A DNA stretch of 64,000 nt, from NCBI RefSeq assembly GCF_900100115.1, contig NZ_FNKL01000003.1:248001-312000 (forward strand), given 5' to 3'. The notes below the pieces were generated by a model. The model made no database searches. It was given only the letters and a program-made list of their open reading frames with translations, and had not been told where the DNA came from. Shown in pieces: positions 1 through 8,663 of this stretch (the first letter of the stretch is position 1; every line of letters begins with the position of its first letter). The DNA comes from Chryseobacterium soldanellicola (GTDB taxonomy: Bacteria; Bacteroidota; Bacteroidia; Flavobacteriales; Weeksellaceae). Made by a program: the position numbers and the translations under genes.

Positions 1-564
1 TGAATCCAATTCCTTTAAAGTCTGATTGGTCGCCACAACTGGTGAATCTTTTGATTTTCTTCCCCATTTCACGAACATAATGATGGCAACAATCAACGCT
101 ATAACCGCCAATGCAGCCAAAATGTAGAATTTGTAAAGTTCCCAGTAATCTTTTACTTCAAGCTTTACCTCTTTATTATTCATGATGTCATTGATCTGAT
201 CGCCTTTTTGAGCAGTATTGATGACTTCAATTTCGTAAGGAATGGTTTTTAAAATTTTATCCCCGACTTTAAATTCCAGCTCGGGAATAGTAAATTTTCC
301 TTCTTCAAAAACAGCAAACTCAATTCTTCTTTCATAAAGATTTTGATTTTGCCCGATGCTGTCTTTTATTTCTTCAAAATGAAAAGGCAACAGCTCATTT
401 TTTGCTGCTGCAGAAACTTTTTGATTACTTAAATTATCAATTTTTATAACCAGCTGATCCACCTCGCCCAATGCAAGGGTTTTCTTCTCAATATTTGAAG
501 AAAGTATCTGTGAAAAAGCATTTGCACAGACCAAGGAACATATTATAAATAGTATTTTTTTCAA
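1..564 (-). CDS. BatD-like membrane protein, 3' end cut by window edge
   Basis: Reading from a TTG at 564 there is an open frame of 188 codons that runs off the window edge. It starts with a signal peptide (KKILFIICSLVCANAFS, about residues 2-18). A periplasmic, probably Ig-like region of about 120 residues follows, then one membrane helix at about residues 145-165, then a basic KWGRKSK stretch on the cytoplasmic side. It is the last visible gene of the MoxR/DUF58 operon, where BatD-type proteins are usual. The BatD call rests on topology and context, because no diagnostic motif was recognised. No ATG lies in frame near the signal peptide, so the TTG start is preferred. The repeat at 583-630 lies just upstream. 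Confidence 0.6.
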   Translation of the reverse strand, partial: MKKILFIICSLVCANAFSQILSSNIEKKTLALGEVDQLVIKIDNLSNQKVSAAAKNELLPFHFEEIKDSIGQNQNLYERRIEFAVFEEGKFTIPELEFKVGDKILKTIPYEIEVINTAQKGDQINDIMNNKEVKLEVKDYWELYKFYILAALAVIALIVAIIMFVKWGRKSKDSPVVATNQTLKELDS

Positions 565-582
565 TTTTAAATAATAAATTTT

Positions 583-630
583 GGCTAAAGCCTATGTTTT
601 ATTTCTAATTCTAAGCGGACTAAAGTCCGC
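583..630. repeat. GGCTAAAGCC / GGACTAAAGTCC dispersed repeat, copy 1
   Basis: Two short palindromes, GGCTAAAGCC (583-592) and GCGGACTAAAGTCCGC (615-630), lie between the BatD-like gene and the DUF58 gene. The same arrangement, with a different outer stem, recurs at 33286-33338. Both copies lie upstream of a minus-strand gene, between operon members. Each palindrome could form a small hairpin with a CTAAA-type loop in RNA. Confidence 0.7.
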
Positions 631-639
631 TCCTATTGA

Positions 640-1503
640 TTATTTCTTTTGAAAATAATTATACAATAATCTCGAATAATCTTCGCCAGTGCTGATATTC
701 ATAAAACTGGCGGAACTGTTGGCAAAATCTTCTTCAAGGGCTCTCAACTTTTGTTTCTGAGCTTCGGCAAAAGTATATCTCCATCTTGCGCTGGAAGTAT
801 TTGCCCAAACCTGTTTTCCTGTTTCGGAATCATATAAAAGTGTGTATCCTACATCGGGAATTTCATTGTCTTTGTCATCAAAAATCCTCATTCCTAACAG
901 CTGATGCTTTTTGGAGGCCACCCTCAACATTTTAGAATCATATTCATCCTCAAAATCCGAAAAAAGGAAAACCAGTGATTTTCTTTTAAAAATCCCCATC
1001 ATATACTCCATCGCCTTATCAATTTTGGATTCTGCCGGGACGTAATCTGCCGTTAAAATCGTACTGATAATCGACAAAATATGCTTTCTGCCTTTTTGTG
1101 GCGGAATTACTTTATAAACCTTATCCGCAAACAAAATCAATCCCACTTTATCATTATTTCCCGCTGCTGAAAACCCTAAACTTGCAGCTATTTCTGCAAC
1201 ATATTCTCTTTTCAGCTGGGTTTTCGTTCCGTAATCCATTGAAGCGGAAATATCAACCAAAATCATCATCGTCAATTCCCTTTCCTCTTCCATCACCTTC
1301 ACAAAAGGCTCGCGGAAACGGGCTGTTTTATTCCAGTCGATTCTACGGATTACATCGCCGAACTGATACGGGCGAACCTCTGAAAAAGTCATTCCCTGCC
1401 CTTTAAAAGCACTGTGATATTGTCCCATCAAAGAAGCTTCCGTCTTCTTTCGGGTACGGATTTCTATCTGTTTGACTTTTTTTACAATATCTTTTATCTG
1501 CAT
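640..1503 (-). CDS. DUF58 domain protein (VWA-like)
   Basis: 287 aa with no signal peptide, so probably cytoplasmic. The DUF58 signature (PYQFGDVIRRIDWNKTA, residues 45-61) is followed by a von Willebrand A-like fold whose MIDAS-type motif DISAS is at residues 84-88. DUF58 proteins accompany MoxR ATPases and are thought to act as adaptors between the ATPase and its clients. The function is not defined at molecular level. It lies 63 bp downstream of the GNAT gene and upstream of the BatD-like gene on the same strand, so the four genes are probably one operon. The start is the ATG at 1503. The 63-bp gap holds TTTGAGGG-type repeat sequence. Confidence 0.85.
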   Translation of the reverse strand: MQIKDIVKKVKQIEIRTRKKTEASLMGQYHSAFKGQGMTFSEVRPYQFGDVIRRIDWNKTARFREPFVKVMEEERELTMMILVDISASMDYGTKTQLKREYVAEIAASLGFSAAGNNDKVGLILFADKVYKVIPPQKGRKHILSIISTILTADYVPAESKIDKAMEYMMGIFKRKSLVFLFSDFEDEYDSKMLRVASKKHQLLGMRIFDDKDNEIPDVGYTLLYDSETGKQVWANTSSARWRYTFAEAQKQKLRALEEDFANSSASFMNISTGEDYSRLLYNYFQKK

Positions 1504-1550
1504 GTTTTGTGTTTGAGGGTTTTAGAGTTTGAGTGTTTTTTGAGTATTTG
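1504..1550. repeat. TTTGAGGG/GAGTTTGAG low-complexity repeat
   Basis: The gap between the DUF58 and GNAT genes reads TTTGAGGGTTTTAGAGTTTG on the plus strand. The same word family occurs at 5705-5750, inside the CTAGCCCCGAT elements at 34.9 and 63.9 kb, and, reverse complemented, inside a glycosyltransferase gene at 9378-9413. Confidence 0.5.
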
Positions 1551-1566
1551 AACTTCCATCTTTTCT

Positions 1567-2022
1567 TTATTTAAACTCAATCGACACGTTAAACCATTCA
1601 TCATCAAATTTCGGGCTGTATTTTTTATAAAAATTAATTGCAGGCTCATTCCAATTCAACACCTGAAAAACCATTCCGCTGTATTGATTTGATTTTCCGT
1701 GTTCCAATGTGGCTTCAAATAATTTCTTTCCGATTTGCTTTCCTCTCAATTTCTCCGTCACCACCAAATCTTCCAGATACAATCTTCTTCCTTTCCAGGT
1801 TGAATATCGGTCATAATATAATGAGATTCCGACGATTTCTCCATTAAATTCCGCTACAAAAGCTCCCCAAACCGGAGATTTTCCGAATCCGTCTTCCATG
1901 AATTGCTCTAAAGTTAAGGTAACTTCATGCAAAGCCTTTTCATAGTTGGCCAATTCTTTAATTAACTCCAACATCGCAGCACAATCTTTCCGGACTGCTT
2001 TTCTGATTATAATTTCTTCCAT
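1567..2022 (-). CDS. GNAT acetyltransferase, SSAT-like
   Basis: 151 aa, a single GNAT domain. The acetyl-CoA pyrophosphate loop RGKQIG is at residues 93-98. LYLEDLVV (81-88) and NEPAINFYKK (125-134) match the arrangement in spermidine/spermine N1-acetyltransferase (SAT1/SSAT) relatives. The substrate may be a polyamine, diamine or thialysine-type amine, which the sequence cannot settle. The gene begins 6 bp downstream of the moxR stop and precedes DUF58, so it is embedded in a MoxR operon where an acetyltransferase is not a standard member. It may be a passenger. Confidence 0.8.
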   Translation of the reverse strand: MEEIIIRKAVRKDCAAMLELIKELANYEKALHEVTLTLEQFMEDGFGKSPVWGAFVAEFNGEIVGISLYYDRYSTWKGRRLYLEDLVVTEKLRGKQIGKKLFEATLEHGKSNQYSGMVFQVLNWNEPAINFYKKYSPKFDDEWFNVSIEFK

Positions 2023-2028
2023 TAAAAA

Positions 2029-3033
2029 TTAAGGAGCCTGAATTTTAGCTAAAATTCTGTTGACAATTTCTTCTGATGAAACCTCTTCTGCTTCCGCCTC
2101 GAAAGTTAATCCAATTCTGTGTCTCAACACATCTTTCGCCAGCGCTTTTACATCTTCAGGAATCACAAAAGCTCTTCCTCTCAAGAATGCATACGCTCTG
2201 GATGCGATCGCCAGGTTGATTGACGCTCTCGGAGAAGCCCCGAAACTGATATAATTTTTAAGCTCTGCAAGTCCGTATCTTTCAGGATAACGGGTTGCAA
2301 AAACCATATCCAGAATATATTTTTCGATTTTTTCGTCTAAATAAATCTGATTAATCAATTCTTTAGCCTCAACAATATCCTGTAAAGAAATCACAGGCTT
2401 AATTTCCGGTTGATGTGAAGTTGAAACCATTCTCATTACTTTTCTTTCATCCTCAAATTCAGGATAATCGATGGTACATTTCAACATAAAACGGTCGCTC
2501 TGAGCTTCCGGTAAAAGATAAGTTCCTTCCTGATCGATCGGGTTTTGCGTTGCCAATACCAAAAACGGTTTTGGAAGTTTCATCGTTTCATCCCCGATTG
2601 TAACCTGCTTTTCCTGCATCACTTCCAAAAGAGCCGACTGTACCTTTGCAGGCGCACGGTTGATCTCATCCGCCAATACGAAATTCGCGAAAACCGGACC
2701 TTTTTTTATCGAAAAATCATTGTCTTTAATATTGAAGATCATCGTTCCCACCACATCTGCCGGAAGCAAATCTGGGGTAAACTGGATCCTTGAAAAATCA
2801 CCGTGCACAGCTTCTGCCAAAGTCTTTATCGCTAAAGTTTTTGCCAACCCCGGAACACCCTCCAAAAGGACGTGACCATTCCCCAAAAGGCCTACTAAAA
2901 GACGGTCTATCATGTATTCCTGCCCAATAATAACTTTGTTGATTTCCTGTCTCAGAAGAGCAAATAAGTAGTTTTTTTCCTTTACTTTTTCCGTTAATTG
3001 ACGAATATCTTCTGCTTGATACGTATCTGACAT
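2029..3033 (-). CDS. MoxR family AAA+ ATPase
   Basis: 334 aa AAA+ ATPase. Walker A is GVPGLAKT (59-66) and Walker B is FVLADEINRAP (118-128, with D122 and E123). The C-terminal lid region SFGASPRASINLAIASRAYA is typical of MoxR. MoxR ATPases are chaperone-like and work with VWA-domain proteins in cofactor insertion or envelope stress roles. It is the promoter-proximal gene of the moxR-GNAT-DUF58-BatD-like operon. The start is the ATG at 3033. No exact TAnnTTTG box was found in the 250-bp gap upstream, which it shares divergently with the DinB gene. Confidence 0.92.
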   Translation of the reverse strand: MSDTYQAEDIRQLTEKVKEKNYLFALLRQEINKVIIGQEYMIDRLLVGLLGNGHVLLEGVPGLAKTLAIKTLAEAVHGDFSRIQFTPDLLPADVVGTMIFNIKDNDFSIKKGPVFANFVLADEINRAPAKVQSALLEVMQEKQVTIGDETMKLPKPFLVLATQNPIDQEGTYLLPEAQSDRFMLKCTIDYPEFEDERKVMRMVSTSHQPEIKPVISLQDIVEAKELINQIYLDEKIEKYILDMVFATRYPERYGLAELKNYISFGASPRASINLAIASRAYAFLRGRAFVIPEDVKALAKDVLRHRIGLTFEAEAEEVSSEEIVNRILAKIQAP

Positions 3034-3256
3034 AGCTTAATTTAAAATAATTGGTAAATTTCTAATAAATACTTGCATTAATCAACACAATTAATGCCAT
3101 TTTTGAGTTAAAGTTTGTTAAATATTCCAGCATTAATGCAAGATTCCGAATAGTATAAACCTTAAAACTCAATAAGATTAGTATTTTTTTTCATAAAAAT
3201 ATATAAAATTTGCTTTAATGTACCTTTCAAAAATTGTCATTTCCAGTTTATTAAAC

Positions 3257-3264
3257 TATTTTTG
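3257..3264 (+). promoter_or_regulatory. -7 box TATTTTTG, DinB gene
   Basis: This exact match to the Bacteroidota TAnnTTTG -7 element lies 20 bp before the ATG at 3285. It predicts a leader of about 15 nt. Confidence 0.55.
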
Positions 3265-3284
3265 GTGATTAAAAATTTTGCAAA

Positions 3285-3758
3285 ATGAATTATCATTTTC
3301 AAGCTCACAGACAGGTAAGAAAAAACCTTCTGGATATCTTACAAAATACTTCTCATGAAGATCTTTTGCTGATCCCGGATGGTTTTAACAATAATCTTTA
3401 CTGGAATATTGCGCACACCGTTGCTACACAGCAGCTTTTACATTATTATCTAAGCGGAAACCCTTTCAGAATCGATAAATATTGGATTGAAACCTACAAA
3501 AAAGGCACCTTACCCAATCTGAACGTGCAAAAATCAGAAGTTGAAGATCTGGAATTTTTACTGACCGAAACTTCAAAGATTTTAATGAAGGATTATGACA
3601 GTGATTTTTTCTCAGATTACACACCCTACACCACAAGTTTCGGGATGGATCTGAAAAGTATTCAAGATGCCATTATCTTTAATAATATGCACGAGAGCTT
3701 GCATTACGGTTATGCCATGTCGCAAAAAAGAGCAATTTTAGGAGAAAAAGGAAGATAG
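3285..3758 (+). CDS. DinB family protein
   Basis: 157 aa with the four-helix DinB/YfiT-like fold expected from its helical pattern. Candidate metal ligands are H44 (WNIAHTVATQ) and H136/H140 (MHESLHYGYAM), matching the three-histidine layout of DinB-like metalloenzymes. Many family members are thiol S-transferases that use a low-molecular-weight thiol, others are uncharacterised. A YpdA-like gene, associated with bacillithiol elsewhere, lies 7 kb away, but no direct link is shown. The gene is divergent from moxR and has its own promoter. A degenerate GTGAATT repeat follows it. Confidence 0.82.
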   Translation: MNYHFQAHRQVRKNLLDILQNTSHEDLLLIPDGFNNNLYWNIAHTVATQQLLHYYLSGNPFRIDKYWIETYKKGTLPNLNVQKSEVEDLEFLLTETSKILMKDYDSDFFSDYTPYTTSFGMDLKSIQDAIIFNNMHESLHYGYAMSQKRAILGEKGR

Positions 3759-3779
3759 TTAAAAATGAATTTTTGCTGC

Positions 3780-3864
3780 GTAAGTCAATGGTCAAATGTG
3801 AATTTTAAAGCACAACCAATTGATTGACAAAGTAAAATTGATATTTGACAAATTCACTATTTAA
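3780..3864. repeat. degenerate GTGAATT/AATTCAC palindromic repeat
   Basis: AGTCAATGGTCAAATGTGAA at the left and TTGACAAATTCAC at the right form an imperfect inverted repeat between the DinB gene and rlmB. It is a decayed member of the GTGAATTGTCAAT family found at 32.5, 35.0, 41.6, 44.4 and 63.7 kb. Confidence 0.5.
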
Positions 3865-3873
3865 AATATTAAA

Positions 3874-4626
3874 ATGACAGATAAAAAAGACGATTTTATT
3901 TTTGGGCTCCGTCCCGTAATTGAAGCTATTGAAGCAGGAAAAACAATTGACAAGATCTTTGTACAAAATGCATTGCAAGGGGAAATTTATGCAGAATTGA
4001 AAGCTATTTTAGCTCAGAATAAAATTCGTCCCAACTATGTTCCGATTGAGAAGCTGAACCGTTTTACGAGAAAAAATCACCAGGGTGTAGTTGCTTTTAT
4101 TTCGGACGTTCCTTTTCATAGAGTGGAAGATATTGTTCCTCAGCTATTTGAAGAAGGAAAAACTCCGTTTTTATTGATTTTGGACAGATTGACGGACGTT
4201 AGAAACTTCGGAGCAATCTGCAGAACAGCAGAATGTGTCGGAATCGACGCCGTTATCATCCCGGAAAAAGGAGGTGCACCTATCAATTCTGATTCTATAA
4301 AAACTTCAGCAGGAGCACTTTACAATATTAAAATTTGTAAGGAACCTAATTTAGCGCACGTTGTTGATTACCTTCAGCAAAGCGGAATTTCGGTATTTTC
4401 AGCAACAGAAAAAGCTCAAAAATTAATTTATGATGTCAGCTTCACAGAACCTTGCGCGATCGTAATGGGAAATGAAGAAACAGGGATTTCCAAAGAAGTT
4501 CTGCATCATTCAGACGAAAAAATAAAACTTCCTATTGAAGGAAAAACACAATCATTAAATGTTTCTGTAGCGTGTGGCGCGATCTTGTATGAAGCAATGA
4601 GACAGAAATTAGTGAAAACAAATTAA
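3874..4626 (+). CDS. rlmB: 23S rRNA 2'-O-methyltransferase, RlmB/TrmH family
   Basis: 250 aa SpoU/TrmH-class knotted methyltransferase. An N-terminal substrate-binding domain (about 1-90) precedes the SPOUT domain. All three SpoU motifs are visible: NFGAICRTAECVG (111-123), MGNEETG (198-204) and SLNVSVA (227-233). RlmB methylates the 2'-O of G2251 in 23S rRNA. Exact target assignment within the family is inferred from full-length layout and the QGVVAF segment that ends the N-terminal domain. It is 23 bp upstream of the DUF6263 gene, so the two may be co-transcribed. Confidence 0.9.
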   Translation: MTDKKDDFIFGLRPVIEAIEAGKTIDKIFVQNALQGEIYAELKAILAQNKIRPNYVPIEKLNRFTRKNHQGVVAFISDVPFHRVEDIVPQLFEEGKTPFLLILDRLTDVRNFGAICRTAECVGIDAVIIPEKGGAPINSDSIKTSAGALYNIKICKEPNLAHVVDYLQQSGISVFSATEKAQKLIYDVSFTEPCAIVMGNEETGISKEVLHHSDEKIKLPIEGKTQSLNVSVACGAILYEAMRQKLVKTN

Positions 4627-4649
4627 TCGATAACATTAAAATTTAAACA

Positions 4650-5702
4650 ATGAAAAACATAGCAGCATTAGCGCTAATCTCAACCATAGCTTTAGTATCT
4701 TGTAATAAGAAAGAAACCACAAAAATCACAAAATTAGACCCGAAAACAGGGAAAACGATTACAGTGGAAGTTCCTGCCGATTCTGTAGCAAAAGTAGCAG
4801 AAAATCCTGCAATCAAAGATTCTGCGGGTATTTTTAAACAGACCTTTAAGTTTGAAAAAGGAAAAACATATCCTCTGACAACGTATCAGAGAGATACAAA
4901 AACAATGACCGATCCTAAAGGGCAAACCATGAACGGAACGAGTGAATCTACCGACGAAATGTCTTTTACCATGAATGATATTAAAGGAAATGTGTATGAT
5001 TTAACATTAAATCTTGTCGGAAAAAGAAATTCACAGACCGCTCAGGGAAAAACGGTTATCGTTGATACAAAGCTGCCAATTCCAAAAGAAGATGATCTCA
5101 AAATGATCTGGAACATCAATAAAGCATTGACAGGCAACAAATTAAATGTAAAAATGGATACCAAAGGAAATATTATTTCTATTACCGGCTTTGATCCTAT
5201 TTATGCTAAAGTTTCAACTGCGGTGGGAACTCTTGTGAAAGATGCCAATCAAAAAGCAAGTGTTGTTGCAAGTCTTAAGGAAAGCTTTAATGAAAAAGTT
5301 TTAAAAGATCAATTAAGCAAAATCATCACTCTTATTCCTAAAAAAGGAGTAAAAGTAGGTGATAAATGGACAAATTCTGAAAATGCAGATCCAACAGGAA
5401 GCATCAAAGTGACTTCAAACTACGTATTGAAAAGCGCAGGAAACGGAATTGTTGAAATCGGGATCTCAGGAGGTATTCCCAAGAAAACCGAAAAGAAAAA
5501 CCAGGGAGCAATTACTCACAGCTTGAGCAGCGAATTAGCACAAAACGGTACCATAAAATTTGACCAGAATACAGGATGGATTACCAACCAGAATATTAAA
5601 GTAGTAACGACACAGATTGAATCAATTTCTGACGGAAAACAGACTCAGTCTATGAAAAGTGTTTCAAATACTGCTGTAATGGTAAATCCTTCAGGAAAAT
5701 AA
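4650..5702 (+). CDS. DUF6263 family lipoprotein
   Basis: 350 aa. The signal MKNIAALALISTIALVSC ends in a lipobox with C18, so it is a predicted lipoprotein. Lysine- and threonine-rich sequence (KKETTKITKLDPKTGKT) follows. The rest is a soluble beta-rich domain without recognised catalytic residues, with the pattern of DUF6263 proteins of Bacteroidota. Function unknown. It lies directly downstream of rlmB. The downstream gap (5703-5822) holds TTTGAG-type repeat words. Confidence 0.75.
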   Translation: MKNIAALALISTIALVSCNKKETTKITKLDPKTGKTITVEVPADSVAKVAENPAIKDSAGIFKQTFKFEKGKTYPLTTYQRDTKTMTDPKGQTMNGTSESTDEMSFTMNDIKGNVYDLTLNLVGKRNSQTAQGKTVIVDTKLPIPKEDDLKMIWNINKALTGNKLNVKMDTKGNIISITGFDPIYAKVSTAVGTLVKDANQKASVVASLKESFNEKVLKDQLSKIITLIPKKGVKVGDKWTNSENADPTGSIKVTSNYVLKSAGNGIVEIGISGGIPKKTEKKNQGAITHSLSSELAQNGTIKFDQNTGWITNQNIKVVTTQIESISDGKQTQSMKSVSNTAVMVNPSGK

Positions 5703-5704
5703 AT

Positions 5705-5750
5705 GAAGTAGAAAGAGTTTGAGAATTGGAGCGTTGGAGAGTTTGAGAAC
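5705..5750. repeat. GAGTTTGAG / GTTGGAGAGTTTGAG repeat
   Basis: AGAGTTTGAGAATTGGAGCG and GTTGGAGAGTTTGAGAAC lie in the gap between the DUF6263 and DUF4834 genes. The word GTTGGAGAGTTTGAG is shared with the long elements at 34.9 kb and 63.9 kb. Confidence 0.55.
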
Positions 5751-5822
5751 GAATAATTTTTAATAACAAACTAGCAACAACCTCAAACCCTAAACTTCGA
5801 ATTTTAAATAAAATTTATTATT

Positions 5823-6050
5823 ATGAAGTTCATTTTTGAGCTGGTACTTACCGCTATTATTATGTTTTTTGTCTGGAATATTCTTAAAAGGATCTTCTTT
5901 AAAACTTTTTACAGTTACAGATTTAACAATAACAACCAGAATAATAAGCAACAGGACCTGCAAAATTCTGAAAAGAATAACAAAAAAATCCATTGGGATG
6001 CAGAAACCGTGGATTATGAAGAGGTAAAGGAAACTAAAGACAAAAGGTAA
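5823..6050 (+). CDS. DUF4834 family small membrane protein
   Basis: 75 aa. One N-terminal membrane helix (FIFELVLTAIIMFFVWNIL, about residues 3-21) is followed by an aromatic, basic and then Asn/Gln-rich linker and a charged tail. This is the layout of the DUF4834 family, found in flavobacteria as a short protein of unknown function. It is 31 bp upstream of the YfhO gene and likely co-transcribed with it. An ORF on the opposite strand over the same bases is judged a shadow. Confidence 0.75.
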   Translation: MKFIFELVLTAIIMFFVWNILKRIFFKTFYSYRFNNNNQNNKQQDLQNSEKNNKKIHWDAETVDYEEVKETKDKR

Positions 6051-6081
6051 TTCCCAGGAAAAAATAAAGATAATAACCAAC

Positions 6082-8619
6082 ATGGCGAAAAACAAAAACG
6101 CAATTTATATTGCAATTTCATTAGTTGTATTTATAGTTTTAGCATTTTTTTATTCCACTCCTGTCTTTACAGGAAAACAGCTTTTTCAGCATGATATCGT
6201 GCAGTACAGAGGAGGCGCAAAAGAACTTCTCGATTACAGAGCCGACACCGGAAAAGAAACGTACTGGAGTGATTCCATGTTTGGAGGAATGCCGACCTAT
6301 CAGATGGGAAGCCGTTTTGATGGCGATATCATCAAAAAAATCGACAGCTATCTGAATGTTCTTCCAAGGCCTGTCAATTATCTTTTCTTGCTTTTTGCAG
6401 GCTTTTTCCTTTTGGGAATGGTTGCCGTCAGAAACTGGAAATATGCTCTTTTGGGAGCTACTTTTTTCGGGCTTTCGACTTATTTTTATATCATTATCGC
6501 GGCAGGACACAACGGAAAAGTCAATACCATTGAATATTTCGCACCGCTTTTAGCCGGGATTTTGCTCGTTTATATTCGGAAAAATTACATTTGGGGATTC
6601 ATTGTCACAACCCTTTTCATGGGATTACAAATAGCGGCAAACCATCCGCAAATGACTTATTATCTGTTCATTGCATTAGGATTTTTATTCTTATCAGAAT
6701 TAATCAGAGCAATTCAGAAAAAAACGCCAATGAAGCATTTCTTAATTTCTTCGGGAATTATTGCTGCTGCTTGTGTGATCGGAGTCGGGATGAATTCTCA
6801 ACGAATTATGGCTAATTCCGAGTACATCAAAGAAACCGTTCGTGGAAAACAAATCTTGACCAACGACAGCCATATTTCAGGAGAATCCGGAATGGATAAA
6901 GAAAGCATGCTGATGTGGAGCTACGGAAAATTGGAAACCCTTAACTTATTCATCCCCAGATTAATGGGTGGCGGAAGCCAGGAGCCTGAAGGAAAGGAAA
7001 TGATGAATAAAATTCAGGAATTAGTTCAGGAAAATGTAACTTCTCAAGCTGAAATGGACAGAGTTACAAAAGGCTTTGGATCAGTGACTTATTGGGGTGA
7101 TCAGCCGGGAACTTCAGGACCTGCTTATCAGGGCGCCATTGTCTGTTTCTTAGCCTTTTTAGGATTCTTTTTTGGATGGAAAAAATACCGTTACTGGATT
7201 TTAGGAGCATCAATTTTAACTGTTTTATTGGCTTGGGGAAGTAATTTTATGCCTTTATCAGACTTTTTCATTGATTTTGTTCCGTTCTACAACAAATTCC
7301 GTGCGCCGTCTTCTATTTTGGTTGTGGTGGAGTTATTATTCCCTTTAATTGCGATTATCGGGTTATACAGATTTTTCACAGACGAAAAATTAACACAGGA
7401 ATACAAACAGAAAATTCTCTTGTATGTAAGTGGCGGAACGCTAGGTTTATTATTAATTCTTTTAGTTTTCGGGAAATCTTTACTAGGCTTCCATACAGAA
7501 AACGAAAAAACATACTTACCTCCTTTCTTATTGGATTATCTGGTGGATGAAAGGTTTAAACTATTTAGAATCGATGCCTTAAAAGCATTCCTCTATGTTG
7601 CAATTGCTGCGGGAGCTTTATTCATGGCTTTAAAACAAAAACTAAGTCAGAATATTGCTTTAATTATCATTGGAGCTGTAAGTTTATTCGATCTTTGGTC
7701 TGTAAACAAGCGATATTTAAATGATGAAAATTACGTTGATAAGATCTTTGCTGAAAATCCTTTTCAAACGGAAAGTTCGGATTTATTGGCTGATAAAGTG
7801 CAGGGAAATCCAAATTTAGAATCGATTTTATCAAGTGTAAATGTTAATAAAACCCTTGAAACCATCGCTGAAAGAGACAAAACTCATTATAGAATTTTCA
7901 ACAATGTTTTAGGGACATTCAGTGAAACAAATACATCCTATTTCAAATCTTCGATCGGTGGTTATCATGCCGTAAAACTGAGAAGATACGATGATGTGAT
8001 CAATGAATATTTCCAGACCATGGATTCTGTAAGAGTTCCGAAAGTTCTAAGCCTTTTAAATACAAAATATCTGGTTCTTGGCGGGCCGGAGCAGCCACAA
8101 GCCATTCCAAATCCAAGAGCAAACGGAAATGCGTGGTTTATAAGTGATTTAAAATTTGTAAATACTCCAAACGAAGAAATTAAATCTATCGGAGTAATCG
8201 ATAGTAAAAAAACAGCTGTAATTGCAGCTTCTGATAAAAATTATTTTAATACAAAACCTGTTCAGGCAGATCCTACGGCATTTATCAAATTAACAAAATA
8301 TCAGCCCAACGAGCTTGAGTTCAAATCTGAATCTAAAACTCCGCAACTGGCAGTTTTCTCTGAAATTTACTATCCTCACGGCTGGAAAATGTTTATTGAT
8401 GAAAAAGAAGTTCCGTACATCAAAGCAGATTATTTGCTTCGCGCAGTACACGTTCCTGCCGGAAAACATAATATCAGAATGATTTTCGAACCGGAAGTTA
8501 TCGAAACAGGAAAATGGATTTCTCTTCTTTGCTTCGGATTATTTATTTTATTAAGTGGTTTCGGAATTTTCTGGATGAATAAAAACAAGAAGAAGGAAAT
8601 TTTAATTGAAAAAGCTTAA
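6082..8619 (+). CDS. YfhO family multi-pass membrane protein
   Basis: 845 aa with about a dozen predicted hydrophobic segments. The first is at 9-28, a block covers about 95-250, more lie at 355-480 and 495-545, and the last at about 812-835. A large soluble region of about 250 residues lies before that last helix. The first extracytoplasmic loop carries DSMFGGMPTYQMG, typical of YfhO proteins. YfhO members are glycosyltransferase-like (GT-C type) membrane proteins; in Gram-positives they glycosylate teichoic acids, and in Bacteroidota the substrate is unknown. The glycosyltransferase downstream fits a role in surface glycan assembly. Confidence 0.85.
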   Translation: MAKNKNAIYIAISLVVFIVLAFFYSTPVFTGKQLFQHDIVQYRGGAKELLDYRADTGKETYWSDSMFGGMPTYQMGSRFDGDIIKKIDSYLNVLPRPVNYLFLLFAGFFLLGMVAVRNWKYALLGATFFGLSTYFYIIIAAGHNGKVNTIEYFAPLLAGILLVYIRKNYIWGFIVTTLFMGLQIAANHPQMTYYLFIALGFLFLSELIRAIQKKTPMKHFLISSGIIAAACVIGVGMNSQRIMANSEYIKETVRGKQILTNDSHISGESGMDKESMLMWSYGKLETLNLFIPRLMGGGSQEPEGKEMMNKIQELVQENVTSQAEMDRVTKGFGSVTYWGDQPGTSGPAYQGAIVCFLAFLGFFFGWKKYRYWILGASILTVLLAWGSNFMPLSDFFIDFVPFYNKFRAPSSILVVVELLFPLIAIIGLYRFFTDEKLTQEYKQKILLYVSGGTLGLLLILLVFGKSLLGFHTENEKTYLPPFLLDYLVDERFKLFRIDALKAFLYVAIAAGALFMALKQKLSQNIALIIIGAVSLFDLWSVNKRYLNDENYVDKIFAENPFQTESSDLLADKVQGNPNLESILSSVNVNKTLETIAERDKTHYRIFNNVLGTFSETNTSYFKSSIGGYHAVKLRRYDDVINEYFQTMDSVRVPKVLSLLNTKYLVLGGPEQPQAIPNPRANGNAWFISDLKFVNTPNEEIKSIGVIDSKKTAVIAASDKNYFNTKPVQADPTAFIKLTKYQPNELEFKSESKTPQLAVFSEIYYPHGWKMFIDEKEVPYIKADYLLRAVHVPAGKHNIRMIFEPEVIETGKWISLLCFGLFILLSGFGIFWMNKNKKKEILIEKA

Positions 8620-8663
8620 ACTTCGCATTGTCATTCAGAATGACAAAAAGAATTCATAAGTTA

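Noticed and set aside
5790..6095. Antisense ORF over the DUF4834 gene
   Set aside because: The plus-strand frame fits a known family and the operon; the minus frame is a hydrophobic shadow.
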